Shown here: piece by piece, positions 15,915 through 23,772 of the stretch
How positions within the stretch are numbered: the stretch's first letter is position 1
Layout: every line of letters begins with the position of its first letter
Source of the DNA: an uncultured Pelagibacteraceae bacterium
GTDB lineage: Bacteria; Pseudomonadota; Alphaproteobacteria; Pelagibacterales; Pelagibacteraceae
NCBI GenBank assembly: GCA_902630065.1
Contig: CACOTF010000007.1
Location: 1-49,477, forward strand
Reading direction: 5' to 3'
Length of the DNA: 49,477 bases
Made by a program: the position numbers and the translations under genes
The notes under the pieces: model-generated
The model's database searches: none
Told to the model about the DNA's origin: nothing
The model's input: the letters and a program-made list of their open reading frames with translations, nothing else

Positions 15915-17276
15915 ATGAATCGAAACATAATTATGAGTTCAGAAAAACCTCAAATACCAAATTCTTTAAATGAACACTGGATGCCTTTTACATCTAATAG
16001 AGATTTTAAAGAGTCTCCAAGATTAATCGTAGAAGCAAAAGGTGTTTATTTAAAAAATCATCAAGGTCAAACTCAAATAGATGCAAGCTCGGGATTATTT
16101 TGTAATCCTTTAGGACACGGAAGAGAAGAAATTATTAATGCAATTACAAATCAGTTAAAAAAATTAGATTATGCTCAACCATTTCAACAAGGTTTTGGTG
16201 GTTCATTTGAACTTGCAACAAAAATTTCTAAACATACACCAGGAAATTTAAATAGAATTTTTTATACAATTTGTGGATCTACTGCTGTTGAGACTGCAAT
16301 TAAAATTGCAGTTGCATATCATAAAGCAAGAGGTGAAGGACATAGATTTAGGTTTGTTGGAAGAGAAAGAGGTTATCACGGCATGAATATCGGAGCTACT
16401 TCTGTTGGTGGAATGATTAACAACGTGAAAACATTTGCCAATGTTTTGATGCCAGGTGTTCTTCACATGAGACATACACATTTACCAGAACATAAATTTG
16501 TTTCAGGTCAACCTGAAACTGGCGCAGAGATGGCAGAGGATCTAGAGAGAATTTGTACAAATTTTGGTTCAGAAAATATAGCAGCTTGTATTGTTGAACC
16601 AATTGCTGGATCGACAGGAACTTTAGTTCCACCAAAAGGTTATTTGCAAAGATTAAGAGAAATTTGCGATAAGCATGGAATTTTATTAGTTTTTGACGAA
16701 GTTATTACAGGTTGGGGAAGAACAGGGTCGCCTTTTGCATCTCAAGAATACGGAGTTACACCTGATATTATAACAATGGCTAAAGCAACAACAAATGGAA
16801 TAAGTCCCTTAGGGGCAGTAGCGTGTAAAGAAGAAATTTACGACACGGTTATGGATGGTTCTCCAAAAGGAACAATAGAACTATTTCACGGTTACACTTA
16901 CTCTGGAATTCCAGTTTCAGTTGCTGCTGGCTTAGCGGTTCAAGATATTTTTGAAAAAGATGATATCTTTAATAGAGCAAAAAATTTATCTCCATATTTC
17001 CAAGAAGGTTTAATGTCTTTAAAAGATATTGATGTTGTTGATAACATAAGAGGTTATGGAATGATGGGTGGTATTGATATTAAAATGCATAAAAAACCAG
17101 GCGCAGCAGGATTTACATGTTTCAAACACTGTTATGATGCAGGAGTTAACTTTAAAGCGACTGGAGATTGTTTAATTATTGCTCCAATGTTTATTTGTGA
17201 AAAAAAACATATTGATGAAATAATTGAGAAACTAAGAACTGGTATAACCAACTATTCTAAAAGCAAAAAAAATTAA
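15915..17276 (+). CDS. tpa: Taurine:pyruvate aminotransferase (class III, PLP)
   Basis: A 453-residue class III aminotransferase. Conserved features are EHWMPFTSNRDFK near the N-terminus, GSTAVETAIKIAVAYHKARG, the PLP-ring aspartate region LLVFDEVITGWGRTG, and the Schiff-base lysine in TMAKATTNG at about residue 290. Family members include taurine:pyruvate, beta-alanine:pyruvate and other omega-amino acid aminotransferases. Context decides: it is divergent from tauABC and 9 bases ahead of alanine dehydrogenase, the enzyme that recycles the alanine product, and xsc for the sulfoacetaldehyde product is in the window. The start could alternatively be the ATG at 15933, six codons inside. Beta-alanine or GABA remain possible secondary substrates. 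Confidence 0.87.
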   Translation: MNRNIIMSSEKPQIPNSLNEHWMPFTSNRDFKESPRLIVEAKGVYLKNHQGQTQIDASSGLFCNPLGHGREEIINAITNQLKKLDYAQPFQQGFGGSFELATKISKHTPGNLNRIFYTICGSTAVETAIKIAVAYHKARGEGHRFRFVGRERGYHGMNIGATSVGGMINNVKTFANVLMPGVLHMRHTHLPEHKFVSGQPETGAEMAEDLERICTNFGSENIAACIVEPIAGSTGTLVPPKGYLQRLREICDKHGILLVFDEVITGWGRTGSPFASQEYGVTPDIITMAKATTNGISPLGAVACKEEIYDTVMDGSPKGTIELFHGYTYSGIPVSVAAGLAVQDIFEKDDIFNRAKNLSPYFQEGLMSLKDIDVVDNIRGYGMMGGIDIKMHKKPGAAGFTCFKHCYDAGVNFKATGDCLIIAPMFICEKKHIDEIIEKLRTGITNYSKSKKN

Positions 17277-17285
17277 TTTAATTCT

Positions 17286-18404
17286 ATGAAAATAGGGGTT
17301 CCAAAAGAAATAAAGCCTCAGGAAAATAGAATTGGACTCACTCCCGAAAGTGTAAAGACATTGACTTCTAATGGCCACGAAGTTTTAATTGAAAATAACG
17401 GAGGGTTTGAAGCAGGATTTGAAAACGATCATTACGTATCAAGTGGAGCAAAAATAGTTAATAAAGCTGAAGATATATTTAACGACTCTGACATCATTGT
17501 TAAAGTTAAAGAGCCACAATCTAGCGAAGTAAAAATGATAAGAGAAAATCAAGTTGTTTTTACTTATCTTCATCTTGCTGCAGCCAAGGAACTGACACAA
17601 GGTTTAATAGACAGCAAATCAATATGTATCGCTTATGAAACAGTTACAGATAATAATGGAAGACTTCCTTTGCTAGCACCAATGAGTGCAGTAGCTGGAA
17701 GAATGTCAGTTCAAGCAGGTGCACATTGTTTAGAAAAAAATCAAAAAGGTCGTGGTCTTCTGTTAGGAGGAGCTCCAGGTGTAGAGCCTGGAAATGTTGT
17801 AATACTTGGAGGTGGAGTAGTAGGTGAAAATGCTGCAATAATTGCAACAGGCATGAAAGCTAAGGTTAATATTGTAGATAAATCTGAAAAAAGATTAAGC
17901 GAACTTACCCAAATGTTTGGTGATAAAATAATTCCTAACTTAAGTGATAAAACTGATTTAGAAAAATTAATTTCTGAATGCGATTTGTTAGTAGGTGGAG
18001 TTTTGATACCTGGTGCTGAAGCACCAAAACTAGTTACAAAAAATATGTTAAAAAAAATGAAAAGAGGATCGGTGATTGTAGATGTTGCAATTGATCAAGG
18101 TGGATGTGTTGAAACTAGCAAACCGACTACTTTTGCAGAACCAACTTTTATAATAGATGATATAATTCATTATTGCGTTGCAAACATGCCTGGTGGTGTA
18201 CCTAGAACATCAACAATTGCCTTAAATAAAGCAACACTTCCTTTTTTATCTAAATTAGCAAAAGATGGTTACTTAAAAGCTTTAAATGAAGATCAAAATT
18301 TTCAAGCAGGATTAAATGTATTTAAAGGAGGCGTTACTCATAAAGCCGTAGCTGATGTATTTGGTCATGATTATTTACCAGCTCAAAAAGCATTGGTTAA
18401 TTAA
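17286..18404 (+). CDS. ald: Alanine dehydrogenase
   Basis: A 372-residue NAD-dependent alanine dehydrogenase, normal family length. Markers are MKIGVPKEIKPQENRIGLTPESV at the start, the catalytic lysine region VKVKEPQ, HLAAAKELT, the nucleotide-binding GGGVVGENAA, and the C-terminal DDIIHYCVANMPGGVPRTST. It deaminates L-alanine to pyruvate and ammonium. Lying 9 bases after tpa, it regenerates the pyruvate acceptor used by the aminotransferase and releases the taurine nitrogen as ammonium, which makes a closed cycle. This tpa-ald pairing is well known from taurine degraders. Confidence 0.93.
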   Translation: MKIGVPKEIKPQENRIGLTPESVKTLTSNGHEVLIENNGGFEAGFENDHYVSSGAKIVNKAEDIFNDSDIIVKVKEPQSSEVKMIRENQVVFTYLHLAAAKELTQGLIDSKSICIAYETVTDNNGRLPLLAPMSAVAGRMSVQAGAHCLEKNQKGRGLLLGGAPGVEPGNVVILGGGVVGENAAIIATGMKAKVNIVDKSEKRLSELTQMFGDKIIPNLSDKTDLEKLISECDLLVGGVLIPGAEAPKLVTKNMLKKMKRGSVIVDVAIDQGGCVETSKPTTFAEPTFIIDDIIHYCVANMPGGVPRTSTIALNKATLPFLSKLAKDGYLKALNEDQNFQAGLNVFKGGVTHKAVADVFGHDYLPAQKALVN

Positions 18405-18530
18405 AATCCCTAATTTTTCTTGCTTTTTCATAAATTGACAAAAAAAAAATTAATTCTATATAGCAATCATAATTTAAAAAATTATTCCTGAATTTAACAT
18501 TCATTTATTTCTCTCTTTTTTGTTGAATTC

Positions 18531-18574
18531 ACCTCCTCGAAAGGGGAGGTAAAAAGGATTAAATTCCTTTTTTT
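18531..18574. terminator. Two tandem hairpins in the convergent gap after ald
   Basis: ACCTCC (18531-18536) and GGAGGT (18545-18550) form a 6-bp stem; next to it AAAAAGGA (18551-18558) and TCCTTTTT (18565-18572) form a second stem continuing into a T-run on the plus strand. The second hairpin fits rho-independent termination of the tpa-ald transcript and overlaps the stop codon of the convergent thioredoxin-like gene. Confidence 0.6.
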
Positions 18575-18930
18575 ATAAGTTCGTAGATTTGATCTTTACT
18601 TGTTAAACCTATCTCTCTAGCAATTTCTTTTTTACCTTTGTAAACAACAATAGTTGTCCAATATTGAACTCCAAGCGACTTGGCAATATCTTTATTTTTA
18701 TTTTGTTCATAAAACATAAATTCAACATTTTGAAAATCTTTTAATGCTTGATCAAATACTTTAAATTGAGCTGCACATGTAGAGCAATATTTATTCCAGG
18801 AGTGAACGACAATAGTTTTTCCACTTTTTTGAACTTCAATTAACTTTTTTAAATCAAAGTTTGTTGTTTTTTCAATTGCCACAGCTTTGAGTGGGAATAT
18901 AAGAAATAGTAGTATTAATAATTTTTTCAT
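18559..18930 (-). CDS. Exported thioredoxin-like protein
   Basis: A 123-residue protein with a signal peptide (residues 1-18) and a thioredoxin-like fold. The redox motif is NKYCSTCAAQF, with cysteines C49 and C52; the cis-proline loop of classical thioredoxin is replaced by QYWTTIVVYKGK, where the expected Pro is not evident. It should be a periplasmic thiol-disulfide protein, perhaps a reductant of a partner in the nearby cytochrome set. It follows the cytochrome b561 gene on the same strand after a 16-base gap, suggesting an operon. Confidence 0.8.
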   Translation of the reverse strand: MKKLLILLFLIFPLKAVAIEKTTNFDLKKLIEVQKSGKTIVVHSWNKYCSTCAAQFKVFDQALKDFQNVEFMFYEQNKNKDIAKSLGVQYWTTIVVYKGKKEIAREIGLTSKDQIYELIKKGI

Positions 18931-18946
18931 GTGCTCTATTTAATTA

Positions 18947-19474
18947 TTATGTCATTCTTTTCAAGATATTTTCTTTAAAAAATAATTTATGAAATATCAC
19001 AGCAAATATATGTAAAGATATGAGTGCAATTAGAGTATAATTTGACAGTATATGAATCTCGTAAAATTTATCAGCTAAATCAAAATTATCATCAATTCTT
19101 ATTTTAAATAAAAAAAAATCTAATTTTTCACCGTTATATAATTTTTTAAATATACCAGATATTGTTACAGTTAAAATTGTTATATAAAGAGCAAAATGAT
19201 TTATTTTTGATATAAATTTTTGTCCGATAAAGATTTCAGGTGAAAACCTTGGACTTTTGTTAAAGAATTTATAAATTAGTCTAAATAAAGTTAAATAGAA
19301 TACTAATATCCCACCAATTACATGTATTTCATCCAAAGTTATTCTTAAATCAGAAAAATCTAAACGAACTAAATAAAAACCTAAAGGAATTTGTATTAAA
19401 AGAATTATAAATGTTAACCAATGAAAAAGTTTTGCAACCAATCCATATTCATTTATACTATTATTTAAACGCAT
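18947..19474 (-). CDS. Cytochrome b561 family protein
   Basis: A 175-residue membrane protein with four hydrophobic segments of the prokaryotic cytochrome b561 family. Histidines suited to bind two b hemes lie in LFHWLTFI, DEIHVIGG, NHFALYIT and SLHIFAVIFH. It would pass electrons between quinol and a periplasmic partner. It is divergent from the cytochrome c gene with only 18 bases between them, and it precedes the thioredoxin-like gene, so a small periplasmic redox module is likely. Electron donor and acceptor are unknown. Confidence 0.85.
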   Translation of the reverse strand: MRLNNSINEYGLVAKLFHWLTFIILLIQIPLGFYLVRLDFSDLRITLDEIHVIGGILVFYLTLFRLIYKFFNKSPRFSPEIFIGQKFISKINHFALYITILTVTISGIFKKLYNGEKLDFFLFKIRIDDNFDLADKFYEIHILSNYTLIALISLHIFAVIFHKLFFKENILKRMT

Positions 19475-19492
19475 TGGAGATTAAAACACATA

Positions 19493-19936
19493 ATGAAAAT
19501 AATAAGAAACATTTTTTTTGTTGTTCTAATTAGCTTATTTTCTGTTTCAACATATGCAGAGATGTCTGAAGAAGAAATTATCAAAGGAAGAAAATCCTTA
19601 TTTAGCAAAAATTACAGAACTGCAAAACGAGTGGATATTTTATCAAAAGATTTAGAATTTGAAGATGCAAAAAAATATATGTTAGTTATGAAAAAAAACT
19701 ACGAAGATCTTTTAAATTATTTTCCAGAAAATACAAAAGAAGGATTTGGTACACAGTCACTACCAACAATTTGGGAAAATAAAGATGAGTTTAATGCGTT
19801 AATGCAAAAGTCTGCTGATGATTTAATTCAGCTTGCTAATCTTATTGAGGATGCCGATGATATTCGGGGAACATTAAAAAAATATATGTGGAAAAATTGT
19901 AATGCTTGTCACAGCAAGTTCAGAAAACCTCATTAA
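19493..19936 (+). CDS. Exported c-type cytochrome, cytochrome c'/c556-like
   Basis: A 147-residue protein with a signal peptide cut near residue 22 (TYA). A single heme-binding motif, CNACH (C136, C139, H140), sits close to the C-terminus after a mostly helical body, which is the arrangement of the four-helix cytochrome c'/c556 family. It should be a soluble periplasmic electron or gas-binding protein. It is divergent from the b561 gene and precedes DoxX and DUF4396 genes on the same strand. Confidence 0.83.
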   Translation: MKIIRNIFFVVLISLFSVSTYAEMSEEEIIKGRKSLFSKNYRTAKRVDILSKDLEFEDAKKYMLVMKKNYEDLLNYFPENTKEGFGTQSLPTIWENKDEFNALMQKSADDLIQLANLIEDADDIRGTLKKYMWKNCNACHSKFRKPH

Positions 19937-20028
19937 ATCTTGATTTTGTAATATCATAAAAATAAACAGTCCTATTTAAATTTTAATAAAAATGTATAAT
20001 TAACCACTAACTTGGGATTCAAATTAAT

Positions 20029-20430
20029 ATGATTAAAAAAATAAATAGTTTTTTTGATAATTTCGATGCTTTAGCAACATTATTTTTAAGGTTTGGTATT
20101 GGTATAGCTTTCATTATTCATGGATATGGTAAATTTCCTTTGCCTCCAGAGGGTTTAGTAGACTATTATGATTTGCATCCCTTAATTGCATCTTTAGTTG
20201 CAATATCTGAGTTATCCTCTGGTATAATTTTAATTATTAGTGGATTTATAAAAAACCCAATTGGAAATATTTTAACAAGACTTGTTGGTTTGAACATAGT
20301 GATATTGATGGTGTGTATTTTTGCAGTCGCTCATCAAGACTGGTTTATAACAAAAAGGTTATTTACTAGCTCGCAAATTTTCTTATTAATCGGAGGCTTA
20401 TTCTTTTTGATCAAAGGTAATAGAACTTAA
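20029..20430 (+). CDS. DoxX family membrane protein
   Basis: A 133-residue protein with four hydrophobic segments and the DoxX family pattern LFLRFGIGIAFIIHGYGKF near the N-terminus and ELSSGIILIISGF in the middle. DoxX proteins are quinone-linked or uncharacterised membrane proteins; one member is a subunit of archaeal thiosulfate:quinone oxidoreductase. Its position after a cytochrome c and b561 pair suggests a redox role here, which is inference. The DUF4396 gene starts 4 bases after its stop. Confidence 0.82.
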   Translation: MIKKINSFFDNFDALATLFLRFGIGIAFIIHGYGKFPLPPEGLVDYYDLHPLIASLVAISELSSGIILIISGFIKNPIGNILTRLVGLNIVILMVCIFAVAHQDWFITKRLFTSSQIFLLIGGLFFLIKGNRT

Positions 20431-20434
20431 ATAA

Positions 20435-20878
20435 ATGAGTTCAGAAAGTATAAATTTTCATTGGTCGTGTAAACATACATGGAGAAAGAGTGCTAAAAAT
20501 ACTTTTTGGTGTTTGCTTGGCTGCTCAATTGGTGATTTTGGAACAATACTTTTTTTCCAACTATCTAAAATACCTTTTCCAATTTTAGGTATAATGATTT
20601 TAGCAATTATCAATGGTTTAATAACTAGTATAATTTTAGAAGTGATTATTTTATTAAAACAAAAATTTACTTTTAGAGATGCATTTAAAACTGCAATAGG
20701 AATGAGTTTTATATCTATGATTGCAATGGAAACCGTAATGAATTTAACTGATTATATTTTTACAGGGGGAGCAATACTAAATATATGGATTGTTCCATTA
20801 ATGCTGTTGGTCGGTTTTTTGACTCCTTGGCCTTATAACTACTGGAGATTAAAAAAATTTAATCTTGCTTGTCATTAG
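20435..20878 (+). CDS. DUF4396 family membrane protein
   Basis: A 147-residue protein with four hydrophobic segments. The N-terminal HWSCKHTWRKSAKNTFWCLLGCSIGDFGTI and the C-terminal GFLTPWPYNYWRLKKF are typical of the DUF4396 family, which often appears next to copper or redox proteins. No function is established. The gene follows doxX by 4 bases, so the two are co-translated. Confidence 0.8.
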   Translation: MSSESINFHWSCKHTWRKSAKNTFWCLLGCSIGDFGTILFFQLSKIPFPILGIMILAIINGLITSIILEVIILLKQKFTFRDAFKTAIGMSFISMIAMETVMNLTDYIFTGGAILNIWIVPLMLLVGFLTPWPYNYWRLKKFNLACH

Positions 20879-20910
20879 AAATTAAAAGTATATTTAGTAA
20901 AATTTGAAAC

Positions 20911-21843
20911 GTGGAAAACTTAATCTCAATTAATAATTTATCTAAAATTTATGATAATGGATTTAACGCATTAAAAAAGATAGATCTAAAAATAAAAAAG
21001 GGTGAAATAATAGCGATGCTAGGTCCAAATGGAGCTGGAAAAACTACACTAATAAGTATTATATGCGGCATCGTAAAACCCACTTCAGGTGAAGTTAAGG
21101 TTGAAGGTTTTGATATAATTAAAGATTATAGAGAAACCAGATCAAGAATTGGTTTAGTTCCACAGGAAATTTCTCTTGAACAATTTGAAACAGTTTTTAA
21201 TAATGTTTCATATTCAAGAGGTTTATACGGAAAAACCGCAAAACCATATTACATAGAAAAAATTCTAAAAGATTTTAGCTTATGGGATAAGAAAGATCTC
21301 AGATTAAATCAACTGTCCGGTGGAATGAAAAGGAGAGTTATGATTGCAAAAGCCTTATCTCATGAGCCATCCATTTTATTCCTTGATGAGCCTACAGCAG
21401 GTGTTGATGTTGAGCTAAGAAAAGATATGTGGGTTGTGATTGAAAACTTAAGAAAAACTGGCGTAACAATAATTTTAACAACTCACTATATTGAGGAAGC
21501 AGAAGCTATAGCAGATAGAGTTGCTGTAATTAATCAAGGAGAAATCATAATAGTTGATAATAAAAAAGATTTGTTAAAAAAAATGGGTCAAAAAATGTTA
21601 ACAATAGAATTACAGGAAAAAGTTAGTAAAATTCCAGCTAATCTCTCTTCATATGATTTAAAACTTTCATCAGACGGAATGTCTTTAGTTTATAAGTATA
21701 GTTTAAAATCTGAAAGAACAGGTATAACAGCACTTCTGCAAGAGTTAAAAAATGCAGGTTTAACTATGAGAGACCTTAAAACAGAGCAAAATAATTTAGA
21801 AAAAATCTTTGTTAATTTAGTTAAGGAGAATAATGAAATTTAA
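20911..21843 (+). CDS. ABC-2 type exporter ATP-binding protein (YadG-like)
   Basis: A 310-residue ATPase starting at GTG. Walker [10 protein letters not shown] is at 38-46, the ABC signature is [16 protein letters not shown], Walker B is [16 protein letters not shown], and the H-loop is [16 protein letters not shown]. The C-terminal extension (about 220-310) is usual for ABC-2 exporters. Its last 11 bases overlap the permease gene that follows, so the two products are made together. Substrate unknown. Confidence 0.88.
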   Translation: MENLISINNLSKIYDNGFNALKKIDLKIKKGEIIAMLGPNGAGKTTLISIICGIVKPTSGEVKVEGFDIIKDYRETRSRIGLVPQEISLEQFETVFNNVSYSRGLYGKTAKPYYIEKILKDFSLWDKKDLRLNQLSGGMKRRVMIAKALSHEPSILFLDEPTAGVDVELRKDMWVVIENLRKTGVTIILTTHYIEEAEAIADRVAVINQGEIIIVDNKKDLLKKMGQKMLTIELQEKVSKIPANLSSYDLKLSSDGMSLVYKYSLKSERTGITALLQELKNAGLTMRDLKTEQNNLEKIFVNLVKENNEI

Positions 21844-22600
21844 TTATTATGCTTTAAGAGCAATATATTTGCATGAAATGGATAGATTTAGAAGAACACT
21901 AATTCAATCCCTCCTATCACCTGTATTATCTACTTCATTATATTTCATTGTATTTGGATCAGTGATTGGTGATTTTGTAAATAATATAGATGGAATAAGT
22001 TATGGATCTTATATAGTTCCAGGTTTACTTATGTTAACTCTATTAACTCAGTCAATAAGTAATACATCTTTTGGTATTTTTTTTCCTAAATTTAATGGAA
22101 CTATATACGAAATTTTAGCTGCTCCAATTTCCTCATTTGAAGTTGTTCTTGCATATGTAGGTGCTGGCGCTACGAAGACCTTAATGGTAGGAGTAGTTAT
22201 TTTTATAACTTCATTATTTTTTACAGATGTAAGTGTAAAATATCCATTATTAATGATTTTTTTACTTGTTTTAGTTTCATTTACGTTTGCTTTGTTTGGT
22301 TTCTTGATAGGAGTGTTGAGTAAAAACTTTGAGCAAATGTCAATTATCCCAACTATTGTTATCACTCCAATGGTTTTTTTAGGGGGAAGCTTATACTCTT
22401 TAGATATGCTCCCACCATTTTGGCAGACAGTTACTTATTTTAATCCAGTAGTTTATCTAATTAATGGTTTAAGATATTCATTTTATGGTGTTTCGGACTT
22501 TAATATTTGGATCAGTATCTTCACTATGCTTTTGTTTTTAGTAATTTGTGTAACACTTGTAACAATAATTTTAAAAAAAGGTTATAATATTAAAAACTAA
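21833..22600 (+). CDS. ABC-2 type exporter permease (YadH-like)
   Basis: A 255-residue membrane protein with about six hydrophobic segments and the ABC-2 permease motif region [38 protein letters not shown]. It pairs with the ATPase encoded just upstream (11-base overlap). Such pairs export lipids, polysaccharides or drugs; nothing in the sequence picks one. Two tiny membrane protein genes follow in the same direction. Confidence 0.88.
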   Translation: MKFNYYALRAIYLHEMDRFRRTLIQSLLSPVLSTSLYFIVFGSVIGDFVNNIDGISYGSYIVPGLLMLTLLTQSISNTSFGIFFPKFNGTIYEILAAPISSFEVVLAYVGAGATKTLMVGVVIFITSLFFTDVSVKYPLLMIFLLVLVSFTFALFGFLIGVLSKNFEQMSIIPTIVITPMVFLGGSLYSLDMLPPFWQTVTYFNPVVYLINGLRYSFYGVSDFNIWISIFTMLLFLVICVTLVTIILKKGYNIKN

Positions 22601-22601
22601 T

Positions 22602-22769
22602 TTGACTACAGATCAAATAATTCCAGCAATATTTTTAATATTAGTCTTAATATTGGTTCTGCCTAACTTCTTAAGATCAAACTCAAATATTAAACAGTTA
22701 ATATCTAATTTTTCAATTTGGTTAATAATTATACTTGTTATATTTGGATTGACGTATTTTTTGATGTAA
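22602..22769 (+). CDS. 55-residue membrane protein, unknown
   Basis: A TTG at 22602, one base after the permease stop, opens a 55-residue frame (MTTDQIIPAIFLILVLILVL...TYFLM). It has two hydrophobic segments (about 6-20 and 39-54) separated by a short polar linker with SNSNIKQ. No ATG start exists in this frame before it, and the ribosome binding site is poor, so the start is tentative. The frame fills the space between the exporter and the next small gene, which supports it as a co-transcribed small membrane protein. Confidence 0.5.
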   Translation: MTTDQIIPAIFLILVLILVLPNFLRSNSNIKQLISNFSIWLIIILVIFGLTYFLM

Positions 22770-22777
22770 ATAGATTA

Positions 22778-22942
22778 ATGATTAAATTTATTCTTCCAGC
22801 ATTTCTATTAATTTTAATTATAATTTTTTGGAATAAAATTAATGAATTCTTATTAAATAAATTTAATATTAAAATTAATTACATAGCTGTCATCATATTA
22901 GTTTTAATATTAGTGGTTTTATCTTTATTGCTGTATTTCTAA
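22778..22942 (+). CDS. 54-residue two-span membrane protein, unknown
   Basis: An ATG at 22778 gives a 54-residue protein, MIKFILPAFLLILIIIFWNK followed by a basic linker and a second hydrophobic segment ending VVLSLLLYF. A longer frame from a TTG at 22718 exists but would overlap the preceding small gene, so the ATG is chosen. It ends 6 bases before the TSUP permease gene. I do not recognise it; its length and two-span layout resemble the previous small gene, perhaps an old duplicate. Confidence 0.55.
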   Translation: MIKFILPAFLLILIIIFWNKINEFLLNKFNIKINYIAVIILVLILVVLSLLLYF

Positions 22943-22948
22943 TTTATA

Positions 22949-23692
22949 ATGGAGATTAATTTATTATTCTTTATTAGTGTTGTTCCAGCTATCGTATTAT
23001 ATGGAATTGCTAAATCAGGTTTAGGTGGATCGATATCACTAATTTCAGTTCCATTAATGACAGTGGTTATGACATTAAATCAAGCACTTGCAATTATTTT
23101 ACCAATATTAATTTTTTCAGACATTATTGCAGTTTATAGATTTAGAAGAGAGTTTGATTTTGGAACACTTAAATTAATAGTTCCATTTGCTGCTATAGGA
23201 ATTTTAATTGGCTCATTTACCTTTACTTATTTTTCTGAGGATTTGCTTAAGTTAATTGTTGGAGTAATGGGTTTCTTATTTTCTGGTCATTATTTTTTAT
23301 TTAAAAAAGAAAAAACTATACCGGCAAAAAAGAACTTCTTTAAAGGAGCTATTTGTTCATCCGTTGCTGGTTTTTCAAGTTTTTGTGTTCATGCGGGAGG
23401 AACTCCAACAAGTCTTTATTTACTTCCATTAAGAATGAAAAAAGAAATTTATGTCGGGACAAGAATTATTTTTTTTAGTTGTGTTAATCTAATAAAACTT
23501 CCTTTATATATTTATTTATCAATGATGAATTTTGATACATTGTATCAGTCTGTTACTCTTTTCCCTTTAGCGCTTATTGGAATATTTATAGGGTATAAAT
23601 TACTTAAAATAATTAAGGAAAACTTATTCTATAATATTATTTATGCTTTAATTCTTGTTAGTAGTGCTAAGTTAATAATTGATTTCGTTTAA
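22949..23692 (+). CDS. TSUP (TauE/SafE-type) permease
   Basis: A 247-residue membrane protein with about eight hydrophobic segments and the duplicated TSUP pattern: VVPAIVLYGIAKSGLGGS near the start and GAICSSVAGFSSFCVHAGGTPTSLYLLP in the second half. TSUP carriers export sulfite, sulfoacetate or related anions, or take up small organic acids. It ends 18 bases before a TPP riboswitch that serves the next gene. A second, longer TSUP permease is encoded at 41760 beside the sulfolactate lyase, so this one may have a different substrate. Confidence 0.82.
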   Translation: MEINLLFFISVVPAIVLYGIAKSGLGGSISLISVPLMTVVMTLNQALAIILPILIFSDIIAVYRFRREFDFGTLKLIVPFAAIGILIGSFTFTYFSEDLLKLIVGVMGFLFSGHYFLFKKEKTIPAKKNFFKGAICSSVAGFSSFCVHAGGTPTSLYLLPLRMKKEIYVGTRIIFFSCVNLIKLPLYIYLSMMNFDTLYQSVTLFPLALIGIFIGYKLLKIIKENLFYNIIYALILVSSAKLIIDFV

Positions 23693-23710
23693 TCTTTGAA
23701 ATAAGTTGTA

Positions 23711-23770
23711 AACGGGGTGCCATAAGGCTGAGAAATACCCTTAGAACCTGTCCGGTAATTCAGAAAGGGA
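23711..23770 (+). promoter_or_regulatory. TPP (thiamine pyrophosphate) riboswitch
   Basis: The segment contains the conserved thi-box elements in order: CGGGGTGCC, GGCTGAGA, ATACCC, AGAACCTG, then a shortened variable arm CCGGTAATTCAG and AAAGGGAA. The final AAAGGGA is 2 bases before the ATG at 23773 and doubles as the Shine-Dalgarno sequence, so ligand binding would close the ribosome site directly. There is no room for a separate terminator. It controls the sodium symporter gene that follows. Confidence 0.95.
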
Positions 23771-23772
23771 AA

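Noticed and set aside
20008-20028. Fourth copy of the CCCAATTTGAACA motif near TTGGGATTCAAAT
   Set aside because: The spacing between the CCCAA and TTTGAA parts is wrong and the order is altered, so it is not a match.
22718-22777. Longer TTG-start form of the 54-residue membrane protein
   Set aside because: Would overlap the preceding small gene in another frame; the internal ATG at 22778 gives a cleaner membrane protein.
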